Source of the DNA: Fratercula arctica
Taxonomy: Eukaryota; Chordata; Aves; Charadriiformes; Alcidae
NCBI GenBank assembly: GCA_947846985.1
Contig: CANTUZ010000002.1
Location: forward strand, 157,601,389-157,665,388
Direction of reading: 5' to 3'
DNA length: 64,000 nucleotides
Positions 11,033 through 25,261 of the stretch are shown here, piece by piece. Position 1 is the first letter of the stretch, and every line of letters begins with the position of its first letter. The notes beneath the pieces were generated by a model. It searched no databases. It was given only the letters and a program-made list of their open reading frames with translations, and had not been told where the DNA came from. The position numbers and the translations under genes were made by a program.

Positions 11033-14000
11033 GATCTTTAATAAAATGATGGAGACTCAGCATGTCACACAACATGATTCCCTTGGAATGCACACTTTAG
11101 GGAGTTCTTGCTGTTGTCAGAAAAACTTGAAAGAGGGCCAGAAATATTGCTTCTTTGGGGTGGATCCTCATCTCTGCTTCCCCCTCGTCTCTGCACTTAA
11201 GTTAAAGCATGAATCGGTTGAGTGAGAAAGAGTATTGATTTTAAACCTGAAGAGCAGAAAAAGGAGTTTATCGCAAACCTGTCAGTGCATGCTTTCACAT
11301 TCCAGCTGCTCCCTCCCTCCCATTACTTTGCTCTTCTGACACGTGCTGTTTTGAGGCAATAACCATGCGCTAGAAAGTCTCAGCCGGAAGAAACCACATT
11401 TTATGAGGACTCTGTTTTCAGGAATACTGTGAAATCCATCTCTATTCCTAATGAAACCCATCATTATTCCTAATGCTTCTTAGGGATCATAAGCTTAGAA
11501 AAGATGTAGTTTCTGGATCCCAGACAGGCATAGCATTAGTTAGCTGCCAGCTCACTTAGCTTTTTCAAGACTTACATTTCACGTGAGACTTCAGGTTTTT
11601 GACAAAGTTTCAAAAATAAAAACTCCTCCAGAGTTTAATGCCAGGATAGCACAATCCTCTTTTTTAGACCTGGAGCACCTTGTCAATTCTCTTCCTAACA
11701 TAGTACGCCTGTATTTACTTATCCAGATAGATTTATTTCTCTTTATTATGCTGCAGTGAAGATAAACAACATGTAGTTGACTGGTGACATATGACATGAG
11801 GTTCTGTACGAGTCACTTTGGCTTGAGATAACCATGAAGCAAATAACAGAAACCAGAATCACTGTCATATTGTAAAACTGAATCTGTGTGGTCATTTATA
11901 AGAAAAACCTCAATTGGTATTTTCACCTCTCTGTGCTATTGGTTTTCTTTTTAATATGAGCTTTTTCTTCCATTTTCTCTGTCTAGTGCGTGGGTTTTGT
12001 TGTTTTTTGTTTTTTTTTCCCATCGCTGTATCTTATCATTCCACCACTCATCTTGCCACATGAATTATTAATACTGTTTTTATGCTAAATGTCCCTGCCT
12101 CGCACATAATTTGACCTTACTTACTGAACGAGTAACTGTGCTAACCCCTCAGGACATATTACCCACACTCTGTCTATGAAACATATTTCTTCCTTGTGTA
12201 TGACTTAGCCAAAATTCAAAACACTTTGAACACAGTCACATGGCTTTTTTTTTTTTATATTAGCTTTTTTTCATTAGGGAGTAAGAAAGAAAAAATAAAC
12301 CACTAATCTTTGTGGAAGCTCATTACAGTTTTGGTTGCCAGTGATTGTCCCTGTATTTTCAGTGTCATCTACTCTTGAATACACTGAGAGAGTGAAGAAA
12401 TTAAAACTTGCTTTCTACTACATTTAAAATATGACTTGGTCACCAAGAAATATTCAGTGCAGCCTTCAAATGTGGTTTAGGAAGGAGCTGTAGCTTGTAT
12501 TCACTTCAGGATAACTGGAAAATGTCTCAGTTTATCATATTGGCTTTTTATTCAGTAAAATGTGTTCTTATACCTCTGCCAACCTAGTAGAATTTTAATC
12601 CTATACTGTGCTCAGCAGGAACAATTTTAAACACCTGCTGTCTCAATCATAATGGCCACCATCTTTCCCATAGGGAGTTTACTTTCATTTCCATGGAAAA
12701 CTTGAAAGGTAATTCCAGAGTCTTTACTGAAAAGATGTATGTTTACTAATGATCTTGTTCACTTTCAGGGAGAGTAACAGGAGATGTCAGACATTTTAGA
12801 AGGCAAATGTTTGCTAGCAATAATTCATTACAGAATAAATAGTTAACAAGCAACATAAAATATTCATTGAGTTAATAATTAGCAACATGGTTATTCTGAT
12901 GACCATTGAAATATCTTCTTGCTTTCTGCACCCTGATATACTTTTGCTTCAATAGTATTCTATGATAAGGAGTTTCATAGTCCAATTAGGAATGCATTTC
13001 CTTTTTTGAGTAATATCATTTCCTCCAGATTCAACTCTCCTGTCTGTTCCTGAACTATTTGTTGTGTCTCCTTTGTCTCCTTGCCAAAATAAACAATTCC
13101 AGTCTTTTACAGTTTTCATTACTTGAGATATTCCTTTTTTATTGCACTTATTGCCATTGATGCCTGGATCCCCACAGAACTGATTTTGTGAAACAGTGAG
13201 CAGCGCGGCAGGCAGGATGAGTCCATCACTCCAGGTGAGTTTACAGCCACTGGCTTGTAGTTCTTCTTTGTCTTTCAACCATTTTTGATTGAAAAGTGTA
13301 CACATAGCTCACTCTCAATAACTTCCCATCACTCTGGTTTCAGAAGAGAAATAGAAGACAGACTACATCTCAATCCTTTCTGTTGGAATGTAAGTTTGGA
13401 GATCCTTCTTCTTGAAATCTGTCCTGTCGTGGGTAGGGAAACTCTGTCAGTCTGAGTTGTCATCAGAATTATGATTATTTTTTTCCTTGAGGAACCTCTG
13501 GTTAACAGCATGTGATTTCTTACTGTCTTATGTCATTGAATCCCACTGAAATAGGGCCTCTGCCATCTGCAACCCAGAGAATATACACCTGGGTATGCTT
13601 TTATGGATGTTGCATGAGCACTTAAAGAAGGGAATCATCATATCCTCTGCATGGCTTACCTTTTGCCAATGATATAATATACCTTATTTGTATATAAAAA
13701 AGTAGTCACATTCTCACAGCCATATCCTTAGGTGAAAAGCCTAGTCTTAATGGTGAAACTCCAAACAGCAATAACATTTATACTGATTAGTTTACCCAAA
13801 TTATAAATATTGGGTAATTGTAATTAGGACTAATTGTTAAAATTCAGTCTCATTTATAACTAGTTGGAATGTCATTTATGTCCTACTATTTTGAAGAAAT
13901 TAACTTTCCCTTTCTTCTTATTATCCATTTGAAAAATCTGCTAGTCAGAATTTAATTGTACCCTTACCAATTTTTAGTTTTTCACTGGTAATCAAAGTTT

Positions 14001-17000
14001 GTTTAGACTCTGTTATCTGTCTCTGACACTTGCGCTACATTGTTTTCACGAATGCTGCATACTGCAGTCTTATCAGAATACATTCATTGCAAGAAATATA
14101 ATAGACTTTTTCTTAATAGACACCTTCAGTGTGTAAATTACTTCCAAATGCCTTAAAACTTGGCAAATTAAATCTTCCATTTGTGCCTTTGCACAAGCAA
14201 AATCAGAAGGAAAAAGGTAGTACAAGACAAATGATTACCATCACAGCTTTTACAGTAGATGCTTAAAAAAAATAAAGTCAATTAATTTAAATGTCAGTAT
14301 CAACTTATTGTCAGGTTATGTTCTTAAGAATTTTATTTTATTTTGCCCCTTCAAATGTCAGTCTTGAAATAATATTGGTGTAAAATTTTAAATTATGTAC
14401 CCAAGTCTTCATTACAAGATAAACCTGGACTGCATTGACGCTGCTATACCAAATAAACACGTATTTGAGAGCATTTCCTTGCTCTGATATTGGCATTTGC
14501 TGCACACAGGTGGGAACTGTAAGTCTGTCCAGGTTGAAAACCATTTGGGCATAAGTATTTGCATGGCTGGATTGTCAATATATGTTGGAGACGAGCCAAA
14601 CATCTTACATTTATTTTTCTTTCTGTCTTTATTTCTCTAAAAAGAAGGAGAAAATACCAGGATACAAAACAGCTAGCCTTAAAAAGAGTAGTGCCTTTTT
14701 AGTCGTCTTAATATCTAGTAGTTTTCGTTAGGAAAAATACGTCCCTTTCAGCATATTGAAGTGAAATGGGCAAATCCAAGCCATCCACAACTCATTGACA
14801 TCGGTAGAGTTGCATCCACTGACATGAGGGCTGGATTTTAGATGTAAGGACTAGATGTTACTATTACCCAGAGTAGTAGCGGTAGTATTATTACTGCTGT
14901 TATTATACTGCATTTGTATCAAGTATCACTGATATGTGACTGCCAGTTCCCTATGGAGGTAAAGTTCCTTGATCATTCGTGATTAATGCATGAGACAGAA
15001 AATATCTAGTTTATAATGTTCCTCTTGGCTCTGTTTAATTACAAGACTTTTTTTGGCTTGTTTCTTTCCAAATTACTAAATTGCTGTTGTTCCTATACAT
15101 TCATGTCAAAATTAATAAACTTTGGTGTTACCATTCCTACATTTAATAGAGTTTTCAAAGGAAATTAATATACTTTTGTGCTACTAAGATTACTCAATTT
15201 AGCATCCAAATTCTGCTGTAAACTTTAATGAGCTTAGCAGGCAGGATCCTGCAGGGGAAATTGGCAAGGCACTGCATGGAGCCCTGTGTTTGCTTGACTC
15301 TGGCAAGTCACTTATTCATCTTTCACCCAACATCTGCCCATCTTGCACAGACAGCTAGCAAATTCTTCTCCTGTCATGACCAGTGCCAGCAGAGCAGTGT
15401 TGTAGCTTGCAATTATTGGAAGACTGAATCAAGCCTCAGAACCGTGCTAAGACTTTGCCATAAAAACCAGCAGTTTAGCAATGATAAAGGAGTATATGGG
15501 GGAAGGAGGCAAGGCTAGATGTTCTTTTTCTTATCAGAGTGTCCTCTGCCACCCCCTCAGTCTGAATGGGTCAATGGTCAATATCACAGGATGTTTGAAG
15601 ATGAAGTTTCCCTTTCAGGAGGCTGCCCTGAAAGCAGGTATGAACCCAGCAGGTCCCTTCACCCACATGTTTTGGGTTCGCTTTGCTACCTTCACCTTGG
15701 ACGGAACATCCTCTCACAATTAGACAGACATACAGTATCCAGTCAGGCTCTGCGAGCCATGTTTGACTCATCATTTTTGCTCCACTGAAGCATCATTGCT
15801 GTTGCCGTTGTTTTTGTCTTTAAATGATACAGTTTCAGTGTATGCATCTGTATTCCAGACAGATAGGGAGACTGAGAAAGAGGCAGGAGATTTTACTCTG
15901 TGTACATAAATGTTCTAAACACCTCGGTACAGTGTCTACGCTGCTGAACAATGTATTATTTAAGCTGTGATTTGATAGAGATCACTGTCAGTTACCCAAA
16001 TCCAATATAAACTAATTTTCTGTTCTTTTTTTCCTTCCCCCTCACCTTCTCTTTTCAGCACCCCTGGCGTAGAAGTCATATTAGAAGTGAAATATTAACA
16101 GGAATCTTGTGCCAGAAAAGCTCAACTCAAGAGGGTGTGCTGGGTAATCCAATTTTAATTTCCCCAGTTTCTGATGTGTCATATGATGCTAGGTCAATCA
16201 GCAACATTCGACCCAGTAGTCTGCTTTGCATTACCAAGGAAATTTAATCTGCCCCTTTAATGTTTAAAGAAGAAATAATTTGTCCAATTTAACTGACAAG
16301 CGGCAAGTTTGTTGGTATGCAGTGGACAAAGATGACTATGATTTGTAAATCCTCAGTGAAATATGCTTTTCCCACAAGCTTTAGGGAAGTTGTTGATGTG
16401 GTAAAAAGCTCCAGGTTTTGATCTCATTACAGTTAAGTCTTATTTTAGGTATGCCCAAGTTTATTGTGGTTTTATAATCCAGACAGGATATTTGCCATAT
16501 CACAATGTGCTTAGACCATCCGATAACAAATTGGATCCTGGCAGTACTGGTGTAGGACTGAAGTCTAAATTTTTCTGAAAAATTCTGTTATACTAAGCTA
16601 CGATTGGCTAAACTAAACCTCAAGACTACTTTGGATCTACAAAAATAATATTGTTGTTCTGTACCTCGTAAACATTTTCTATTCAGATTATAAAAACCGA
16701 AAAGGATATACATCAAATGTATAACATAATTAGAAATTACTGATTCCCAGTTAATTCAATTTAAACACAGCACCAGCCTCGGTGATGGTGGATCGGTGAG
16801 GTATTTGGCACTGCAGACTGGACAGGCACGCCAGCGTGGAGGTCTGTCTGTCACCTCATTCTTGAAAGCCCCACTGTTTCTCTCCCATCTTCCCAACTGA
16901 AGCACTTCCATCTTTTCTTCCATTTGGCTGTCGGCCAACTCTGTCCTACAAAACAGAGTGGTCTGTCATAATGCACCCTAGAGGTGACAGGGACCTTCAG

Positions 17001-17099
17001 GAACAATCAGAACAAAGATATAGGGAAGAATGGCAGCGGAATATTGCACTTAATTTACTGTTGTACAAAAGTCACCCAGAAGACAATCTCCGTATCCTT
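11033..17099. other. Gene-free unique AT-rich sequence
   Basis: No gene or recognisable repeat was identified. Contents worth noting: T12 at 12245-12256, an ATG-started minus-strand frame of 118 codons at 12949-13305 without recognisable homology, an 8-bp inverted repeat at 13792-13817, and a strong-looking splice-acceptor sequence ending at 16058 (listed separately). The other open frames look like chance. Confidence 0.55.
16021..16247 (+). other. Candidate 3' splice site followed by a 62-codon open frame
   Basis: A pyrimidine-rich tract of over 30 nt (about 16021-16055) ends in CAG at 16056-16058, preceded by a plausible branch-point word (ACTAAT) shortly upstream. From 16059 one frame stays open for 62 codons to TAA 16245-16247. 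This is the form a terminal coding exon would take, but the translated peptide is not one I recognise, no poly(A) signal lies close downstream, and such acceptors occur by chance in 64 kb. A lncRNA exon or a decoy site is equally possible. It is kept as a candidate only. Confidence 0.2.
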
Positions 17100-17652
17100 T
17101 TACTACTGACTTGGAAGAATGGTGTACTGGGGTAACACGGCAGTGTTTTGGCTATTGCTGAACGGTTCTTGCACAGTCTCAAGGTTTTCTCTCTTCCCCC
17201 ACCCTCCCAAGAAAGTAGGTTGGGAGTGAACAAAAGGTTGGGAGGGAATGTATCCAGGAGAGCTGACCCAAACTGACCAAAGAGTTTTTCCATACCATAC
17301 GGCACCACACTCAACAATAAAACTCAGGGAAAGGAGGGGGAAGCAGGAACTTCAGAGTTATGGCATTTGTCTTTCCAAGCAGCTGTTATGCATGCTGAGG
17401 CCCTTCTTCTCAGGAAATGGCTGGACATCTGCCTGCTGATGGGAAGTAGCGAATTAATTCCTATTTCCGCTTTATTTGCACACATAGCTTTTGTTTTTCT
17501 TATTAAGCCGTCATTATCTCAATCCACAAGTCCTTTTGCCTTCCTTCAATTCACCCCCCCCAATTCCTCCTCCCCCCCCGCCGCCGCCAGAGATGGGAGT
17601 GAGGGAAAAGCAGGGTCAATATCTGGCTGCCGGCTGGGGTAAGCCCACCACA
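17100..17652 (+). mobile_element. Solo LTR of an avian endogenous retrovirus
   Basis: The sequence follows, in order, a common avian ERV long terminal repeat as I recall it. It has a U3 stretch with TTGCACAGTCTCAAGG, then GCTGACCCAAACTGACCAAA and TTCCATACCATA, a degraded TATA region, and TATTAAGCCGTCATTATCTC where the family has its poly(A) signal region (ATTAAA is here ATTAAG). A C-rich U5 and GGCTGCCGGCTGGGGTAAGC near the 3' end follow, and the copy terminates in CA at 17651-17652. No gag, pol or env sequence lies on either side, so it is a solo LTR left by recombination. The 5' boundary is approximate. The assignment to a named ERV class is uncertain. Confidence 0.78.
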
Positions 17653-20600
17653 AATATCTTATAGAATAGAAAAGTTATGGCTGTTATTGCTCTAGAGGGA
17701 GAATATGTTGGACAAGAGGAGAAAACCTCTTGCACGTTCTCTTTTACCTAGCACACCTTATATCATGTTTCCAATATTAATCTTGTTTCCAAACATAGTG
17801 GGTGGGGTTGGGACCCAATTTAAGACATCTGAATTTAGAGATCTACTTCTTAATGTCCACTTGGTTCTTACTGTAAGATGGTGATCTATGGGCTCTGTTC
17901 AAACACCTAAACATGGGCATCTATTGCCATCTGAGGTCCAGTGGGGTATCTTGCCTGGTCTCTAACCGCTGGTCCAGAAAATCTGGGTGTCTCATAGGTC
18001 CTGTGTTGTATCTGCCAGTCCCATTTGCCTATGCTATCTCAAATGCCTACATACCTACCTGAGAGTGTCTGAATACTGCCACTACCCAAGCAGAGGGGGA
18101 GATCATATTAGCTCACCCTAAAATAGATTGGCTGATCAGCTGAATTTCTCTCTAGGCTCCGTTGACTGTGCTGACCAGATAAGCCAGGCAAATGGATGCC
18201 TATAGACAGGTATCTGATGGCACCTGAGACACTCAGGTGCTCAAAGAACCTATGATATAGAACTTCTAGGAACTACATGACCCTTTGGAGTGGCAGCTGG
18301 AGGAAAAGCAGGGTGCACTGGGTGTCCTGTGCCATTGGAGATGACATTCAAGCAACTGAACTGCGACTTAAATCTTGACTGATTACAATGGAATCTTAGA
18401 CACCAAAAGCAGAGGTAAACATCTATGTGTAGACACTTATAACTACGAGTCTTAATCTTAAACTGAATCTTCCCTGGTAAGGACACGATAAAGGTGCCTA
18501 GGATGGATAGGTGGCCAGTGCCATTTCATGTGCAATTCTGCTCAATTTCCAGCTGCTGCTCCAGGCAAGCACTGCCATCCCACAGGCTCTGTGCAATAGC
18601 TGCCAGCCCCAGGAAGATGTCTCAGCTATCTGTGGGTGTTGCAAATAACACTTGACACCTCTGAACAGGCAACTGACTCAAGCCTCAAGATTCATTCAGT
18701 CTATCAAACAAAAAAGGAAATTCCAACACTCTGATGTGTTATGAAATGCTACGCTTAGAATCTGCATAACTGCAAATAATAGACGTAAAATGTCATTTGC
18801 CTTTATTTTCTGTGATTACCTAAAATGAAGTCATCATATAATGATCAATAATTGAAGGAAAATTCCTATTGTCCAAAATCTGAGAGCTATAAGTAATGCT
18901 AAAGGAGCCTTGGTATAATTTAATGAGAACAAAGATTGTCTTTATTAAAAACAAAAAAGTGACAACAAAAAAAACCTCCACCAAAAAAACCCAAACCTAC
19001 TGTGAACTTCATAAGCAAAACAAGAAACGAACAAACAGATGCCATGAAGGGGACAAACTATATGTGTGATCAAGGGATGTTAATTTGATGATATGAGAAA
19101 ATAGATTGGCAGCTCTCTGGCTGAATCTCTGAACTCTTCAACTCAGAAAACTCCAGAGTTCAGGTTTTGTTTTCAAGAGTTTGCCTAACTTTCATTAGGA
19201 CATGCAGTGTTGGTAGTATTAGCTGGATTCCACAGAAACTCTTTTTTAACAAAGCTTTCTCCATGGAAATTTTTGCTATGACCCACCAGGGCTTTATTCA
19301 ATGCAAACGGATATTAAGTTGTTTTTTTCAGAACAGGTCACACTGATCAGCTGCACCTCCCCAGGTGCATTGCCTCCTTGCACCATTGAAAATTTGGTTA
19401 CATCTTCACATTTGCATTTACATGATGCATAGGTGTTGTCCTTTTTTGTGTCTTTCGTTCACTGTGACCATTATGCCTTTCCTAAATGTGCAGTCACCAT
19501 TTTCTACCCCCACCCAGAACATCTGTAGTGGGGTCTGGACCTGGTGACCTTCAGATGTTTGTGACATCCTCTCAGCTAACACATGGAAATGGTCATGTGA
19601 ACTCTCCAAATTTATTGAAGTGAAAACTGAAATAGAATCATGGAAATCAAGTTCAATTGCTCCGGTTTAAGCCACCTCTGCAAAAGCGGAGAATGGATCT
19701 GTTTTGCTTTGCTGTAAAGAACAGGAACCACACATACTCAGCTGCTATGTCTTGGAGGGCACAGTGACGAAGAGGTAAAGAGTGCTAGCAAACTGTTGCG
19801 GTCGCTGTAGGAGTCTGTGAGTATGTGACTACATCTTAGACTCCCTGACAACAATCCATATATTTCCTGAAATAACTTAGGGGTTTTTTTATTTTTTTTT
19901 TTTTTTTACTAATTGTACATGATAACTGGAAAAGATAAAAATCACAGACTCTCGCAATCTACAGTATCACAAAATCTTAAGAAAAGGTGAAGGTGCAGAT
20001 CTTCCAAGGGTAAACTGGTAAATTTCATCAATATCCACGGAGTTACATTAATTTACATCTGTTGATGATCTGCCAGATGGAGTCCATAATCTTTCACCAG
20101 TGGTAGATGAAAATGGTGCTAAATATAACAAAAAATATAGATCGGTTACCTTACCTAAAGAGAATTTTAAAAGGCTGTTGCAATTGTAACTGTAATTATT
20201 GCCTTGGGTTGTCCTTTGCAAACCCATCTGCTGTTTCTTAAATTATGGTAAGAACCCAACTGGGAATCTTGCTGGGCAGGGCTCATATTTCTACCTGTGA
20301 GCATATTTCTAGCCCTATTTCAAGACAAAGTAAACGATGTAGTGATCTATCATTGCAACTCCTAGCTAGTATTAATACCACTATTACAGATTGTTCCTAA
20401 TTAAGATGGAAGACTAATCATTTGAATAAGCCACAGAAGCCAAAAAGAGGAGCACATAAAGAGAAAAACCTAGTTAAACTTGGAAGTTACTTGTACTTTT
20501 CAAGCAAAACAAGAAAACAGCCAGAAAAAAAAAAAAAAAGAAAAAAAAAAAAGAGGCCAGTAGTGACTGAAAGTGAGAAGTCTCATTTCTACCTTGCAAC

Positions 20601-23600
20601 TGAGGTGTCAGGTCTCAGTGCAAGGTGCTTTAAAAATAGCTGTGATGATAAACGACTACAGCCCGTGTCTGTAAAAGAAAACCTCTCAGAAGCTTAAGAA
20701 ACTGGTATTAATATACAGCAGATTCTCAGAAAGCTGATTCTTTAGGAAATACTGCGAAAGCTCCCTGTTTAAAAGGCAATTATGGGAAGAATGCATGTTC
20801 GTATAAAGGAGCTTGGCCTCAGAAAGATGCACCTAATTGAGATGAAGGCAGGAATAAAGCATGAGAAGCAAGGTGTTCCTCACATGAGCACACTGGAATG
20901 GAGGCTGATAGCACACGACGATCGTGTTTGTTTATTATTTGTTCTCTTAACCTTGGAAACTCAGTAAAGAATGGAAGTCATGATATATTAAGCCCACAGT
21001 TTGTCACTATCCTGCTTGAAAAGACAGCAGCAAATAGTTATTTATTTCAAATTTGTCCTGTGTTGCTTTCCAGGCAGAAAGTTCATTACCATGACACTGA
21101 ATTCCTTTATTCATTCAAATACCGCTTACAGTGCAGTCAAGTTTAACTTACTCACTTTGTGACCATGTGAACACTGAAACAGCCACCTCTACAATGAGAT
21201 CCAGGTCCCATAACATGCTCTACGTCTGATGTCTCAATTGACACTCTTCAGTTGTCTGAAAAAATGCTTCCACTCAAGAAAATGTAACTAATATATTTTT
21301 TTAAAAAATTCAGATTTTCCCATGGCAGATTTTGAGCTTCTGATGAAAACTTGAAAATATTTTGACTCTGAAATGTCACTTTGGTGCACTTCTGGTTCAT
21401 CCAGGAATCACAGCTATAAAGAAAGGGGACCTGAGACACAGAAAGTGTGAGTCAATGTCATAGCCAACCAGCGACGTGTCATCTGAAGCTGAAAACGCAA
21501 AACTACTTGAGTCTGAGCTTCCACAGGAGACGCTTTTATGAACTTTTCATTGAATGCTCATTTTTGCCTTTTAAACAGCCTCCAGAGAGGTTGAAGTGTT
21601 GGCCAAAAAAGCTGTAGATGTAAACACTCATTCACTGCAGGTCAGCTTATCTTTTCACAGTGGAACTGGTCATTTAGATGTGAAGTGTATTTTCTGCCAC
21701 TCATTTTCTAAATTGTTCCATTCATTACTTTACAACAGAACTTAATTTTCACTTTCTTTTGCTGCACTGTATTTGAAGCTATTGATCTAAAGCCACAGTA
21801 TTTTTCTTGCCGTCCTCTTTTCTAGTTTTGATAGATCCCAAATACCAAGGGGATAACAGCTCAGTTCCGAAAATAGTATTTATTGGGACATAATTCCATT
21901 GACATTTATTTGACTGTAAATTACCTTAAGAACATTTTATTCCCTGATGCTTGTTTCTACCAGAGGCAACACTGCCTCTTCACCTGCATGGAGAAAAAAA
22001 ATGCTGGTGTTGCTATGTAAGTAAAGCAGAATATTAATTTTTTTTAAAAGAAACCTAAAAAATTGCATGAACTTCTGGAGTGGTTTTGTTATTAAGCTTT
22101 TCCAGCTAGCCTCTGCCAGCACTTTAGTTTAAGACCAGTTCAATGTTTATCAGTACAAATGAGACAGAGACAGTATTGAACCGCAGTGGGGACTGCAAAC
22201 AAGCAAAAGAGGATGAAGGAGGCAGAAACTTCTTCAACTGGTTTGGCAAACAAAGATGGTGTATGTAACTTCAGCACCTTGAATCTGGAGGAGGTTGTTT
22301 TCTCCTCATACTCTGTACTCCGCAATAGTGCAAGACTTGGCCTGAACGATGGCATAGTGACAGAGATGGGAGAAAGACAACGAAGTTGACACTGTATGCT
22401 TTTCTTCATTCAGTCACAGCCTCTCAGTCTTTGAACCAGGAGGCTCTGTGTTATGGCTGGATTTTTTGGCCAAAGGGTTGCTTCTGACTTGGGCTCCCAA
22501 GGCATATTTGGTAGTGTTTCTTAGAATGCAAGAGCAAATGGAACAGTAGGCACTTCAGCACTGTGAAAAATAAAGGCAAGAGCAACATCTGCTTCCTAAA
22601 ATTGTTTCTTGCGAGGATAAAGTCTTTAGGCATAGGGACTGTCTTCTATGCTGTATGCTTGGTTACTACTCAGGATGGTGCAGCATTCATGTTTGATTAG
22701 AGCAGCACTTCAAGAGAATAAAAAACAAATTAATGTACCAGCTCTTGCTCTTTAAATGCATCCAGATGCAGAGCTTCGGGAAGGAGAAGTTTAGATTTCT
22801 TTGCATGATGCAAAACAGGAAAACCAACGGCTGAGTTCCTGTGTGCATGTACGCACCCACCGGATATCACACCTTAGCGCCCAGGTAATGTGCAGGTTTG
22901 GCGCATAGAATCATTCCTGTGCCATCAAGAGACGAAATGCAAAGAACAAACTGCATCAAAAGGGATCAGCTTCCCTTACTCGGAGATGCCCCTCTTCACT
23001 TGAGAGAGCAGGCGATTGATTTATAATGCGTATGTGGCTAGAGACACATGAAATGAGTCACAGCCCAAGTTCTTAGAGGTGGGACAATTTTACTTGCTGA
23101 GATCATGTAACTTAGAATCCATAAAACAGCACAACAGAGCATCTCAGCAAGCCATTTCTTCAAACACCTGCAGAATGCTACAGTTCTAAATCCTGAGCAA
23201 CTTAATTTTCTACAGGATATCTAAACTGAAATGAAGATGGCTCTTTTTATATAAAAACACACGCAGGCATTATCATGTTATCAGAAAGAGTTCAAAGAAA
23301 TTAGCAGGACAGAGTTCTGAAAGCAAGGTAGAGAACATTAGTATATAGCTCACAAACACTTAGGGATTGAAAAGAATCTCTGCCTTAATTGCTTGGAAAT
23401 AAATTTTCAATTAATTAAGAAAATAAAAAAAAGATGCACCAGATAAGGATTCTCAATTTATAATCCTGAAAACTGAAATTAAATCTCAGTCATTAAACTC
23501 ATGTAATGTCTCTGCACCTAATCATGATTTCTCTAGAATTCCTCTTAAATTTATATCTCACATTATCTGAACTTAATGGCCCTCTTATAATTGGAGAAGA

Positions 23601-25261
23601 CGTAAACATAGCCTTAGCACCATGCATGGCACAAATCCTCAATGTGAAAACTACTGCTCCATGTTCAACGTCATTAATAAAGCAAAACTGCACTGAGTAG
23701 AGATGGGGGGACTGTCAACATCTCGAAGACCACTAAAACTACAGGTGGATATCCTTTTTTACTTTCTTTCAGATTACTGTTATTCATTATGTCTACTATT
23801 ATCCTAAGAAGAAAAAAAAAAAAAAAAGAACTTTTGGTTAAAATTATTTTATTATTAAAAGGATATCAGTCTTGTCTTAATAATTTTCTCTAACCTTTCC
23901 TGACTAGTTAACATAAGTAAGTATATTATTACTGAAAATCAACCTAGAAAGAACCTCATGTAGGCAGCATGCTGGAGCTTTAAGTTCTCAGGTGTACAAA
24001 GCTCATGTACACAAGTGTTAAAGCTTGAGAGCTTTTAGATAAAGCTTGCAGAGCTTTTGGATAGCCCAAGTTCCTGATATATAGGAGGAAGTCAAACAGT
24101 TGCTAAAGGCAGGACATAGCAGTGATTTTTTCTCCCATCTGCAAAATACATTTGGAACTCCATTTCTTCCCCAGCTCCTCAACATACCTGCTAGGCATTT
24201 CATGGATGTCAGCCCCACTAAAATTTCATTTAATTCTTAAACTTATTCTTAAAAATTTATGTCTAACATCCTTCTGGATGTGTCTGCTTAATAACGGAGA
24301 TTCCATGGCAAACCTGGGAAACTTGTGTAGGGCTGTAGTAGCCTATTAAAAATTGGCCCTGTGAATTAGGTAACTTCAGGTCCATGTTAATGCCTTGTGT
24401 GTACGTACAGGTGGGTGTCAGGGCACCATGAAAAGAGGGAGGGAGCAAGGGATGGAGAGGAAAAACTGCAATATCTAAAAGGAACAAAAATGCAAATGTG
24501 GAATAGCAAAGGCTTTTGTTCAGCTATTGACAGATTCTAGCAGGATTTGTGCTCCCAACATGACAGCTGCCTGTAGGATAAATGGTCCTAGAGAGAGAGC
24601 TGTTTCAGATGAGAAGAAAAATGGCAGCAACATAACCACAATGTAAAAATACACACCACAGAGGTTACAGGAAAGCAGAACTCAAGCTAAGATTTTCAAA
24701 GGAGCAAAGTAAAGCAAGAGTCTAGTTCCTGTTTTGTTCTTATGGTGGTTTATTGTCCCTGTGGTGGGACAGTAAGAGAGGTAAGAGGTAAGTAAGAGAT
24801 AAAAGATTCCCATCTTGTTATGATCTCCACAAGAGTCAGTGAAAACGCAATCTGTATACCCCAGGAAGACCTCAGTCAAGATGAAGGGGCAGGAATCAGT
24901 GTCTCCAGGGCACTCTACTGACCCATCACTGCTGATGGACTTCAAATCCTAATGACATTTGCTTTGAGTTCAGTTGTTTGGAACATGGTTGGATGGGTCA
25001 TCTAATCTATTCCAGACACATCCCATGCCAGGTCTCATAACCCTTTTTTTCCAGCTGTGAGAGTATTCAATATGCCCTTTCATATCTGACATCAAGCTAG
25101 AACAAAAACCTAGAAAATGCAAAAGAAAGCACTCCACTACTCCCTTTTCTACCTGAGAAAGAAATGAAAGAAGATGCACATCACAAATGTGCAGCATTTA
25201 AAATATATTGACGGAATAAACCACAGTGGACCGTTTTGTTAATGATGGCAAGGTCACATGG
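17653..25261. other. Gene-free sequence, no recognised transposon
   Basis: No exon or RNA gene is visible. Low-complexity patches occur at 19884-19907 (T-rich), 20525-20552 (A15-G-A12) and 23812-23827 (A16). A GTAAGAG-type short tandem occurs near 24772-24800, and an ATTTGCAT octamer next to ATGCAT at 19410-19430. The stretch at about 17880-18240 feels repeat-like (recurring CCTA and CATCT words) but I could not name a family. Confidence 0.5.
20525..20552. repeat. Interrupted poly(A) tract
   Basis: A15, one G, then A12. It makes a lysine-rich run in a plus-strand open frame, which is an artefact of the tract and not a coding signal. Confidence 0.9.

Noticed and set aside
20422..20697. Plus-strand frame with a lysine/arginine-rich middle
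   Set aside because: The basic run is the translation of the A15-G-A12 tract, and there is no other coding evidence.
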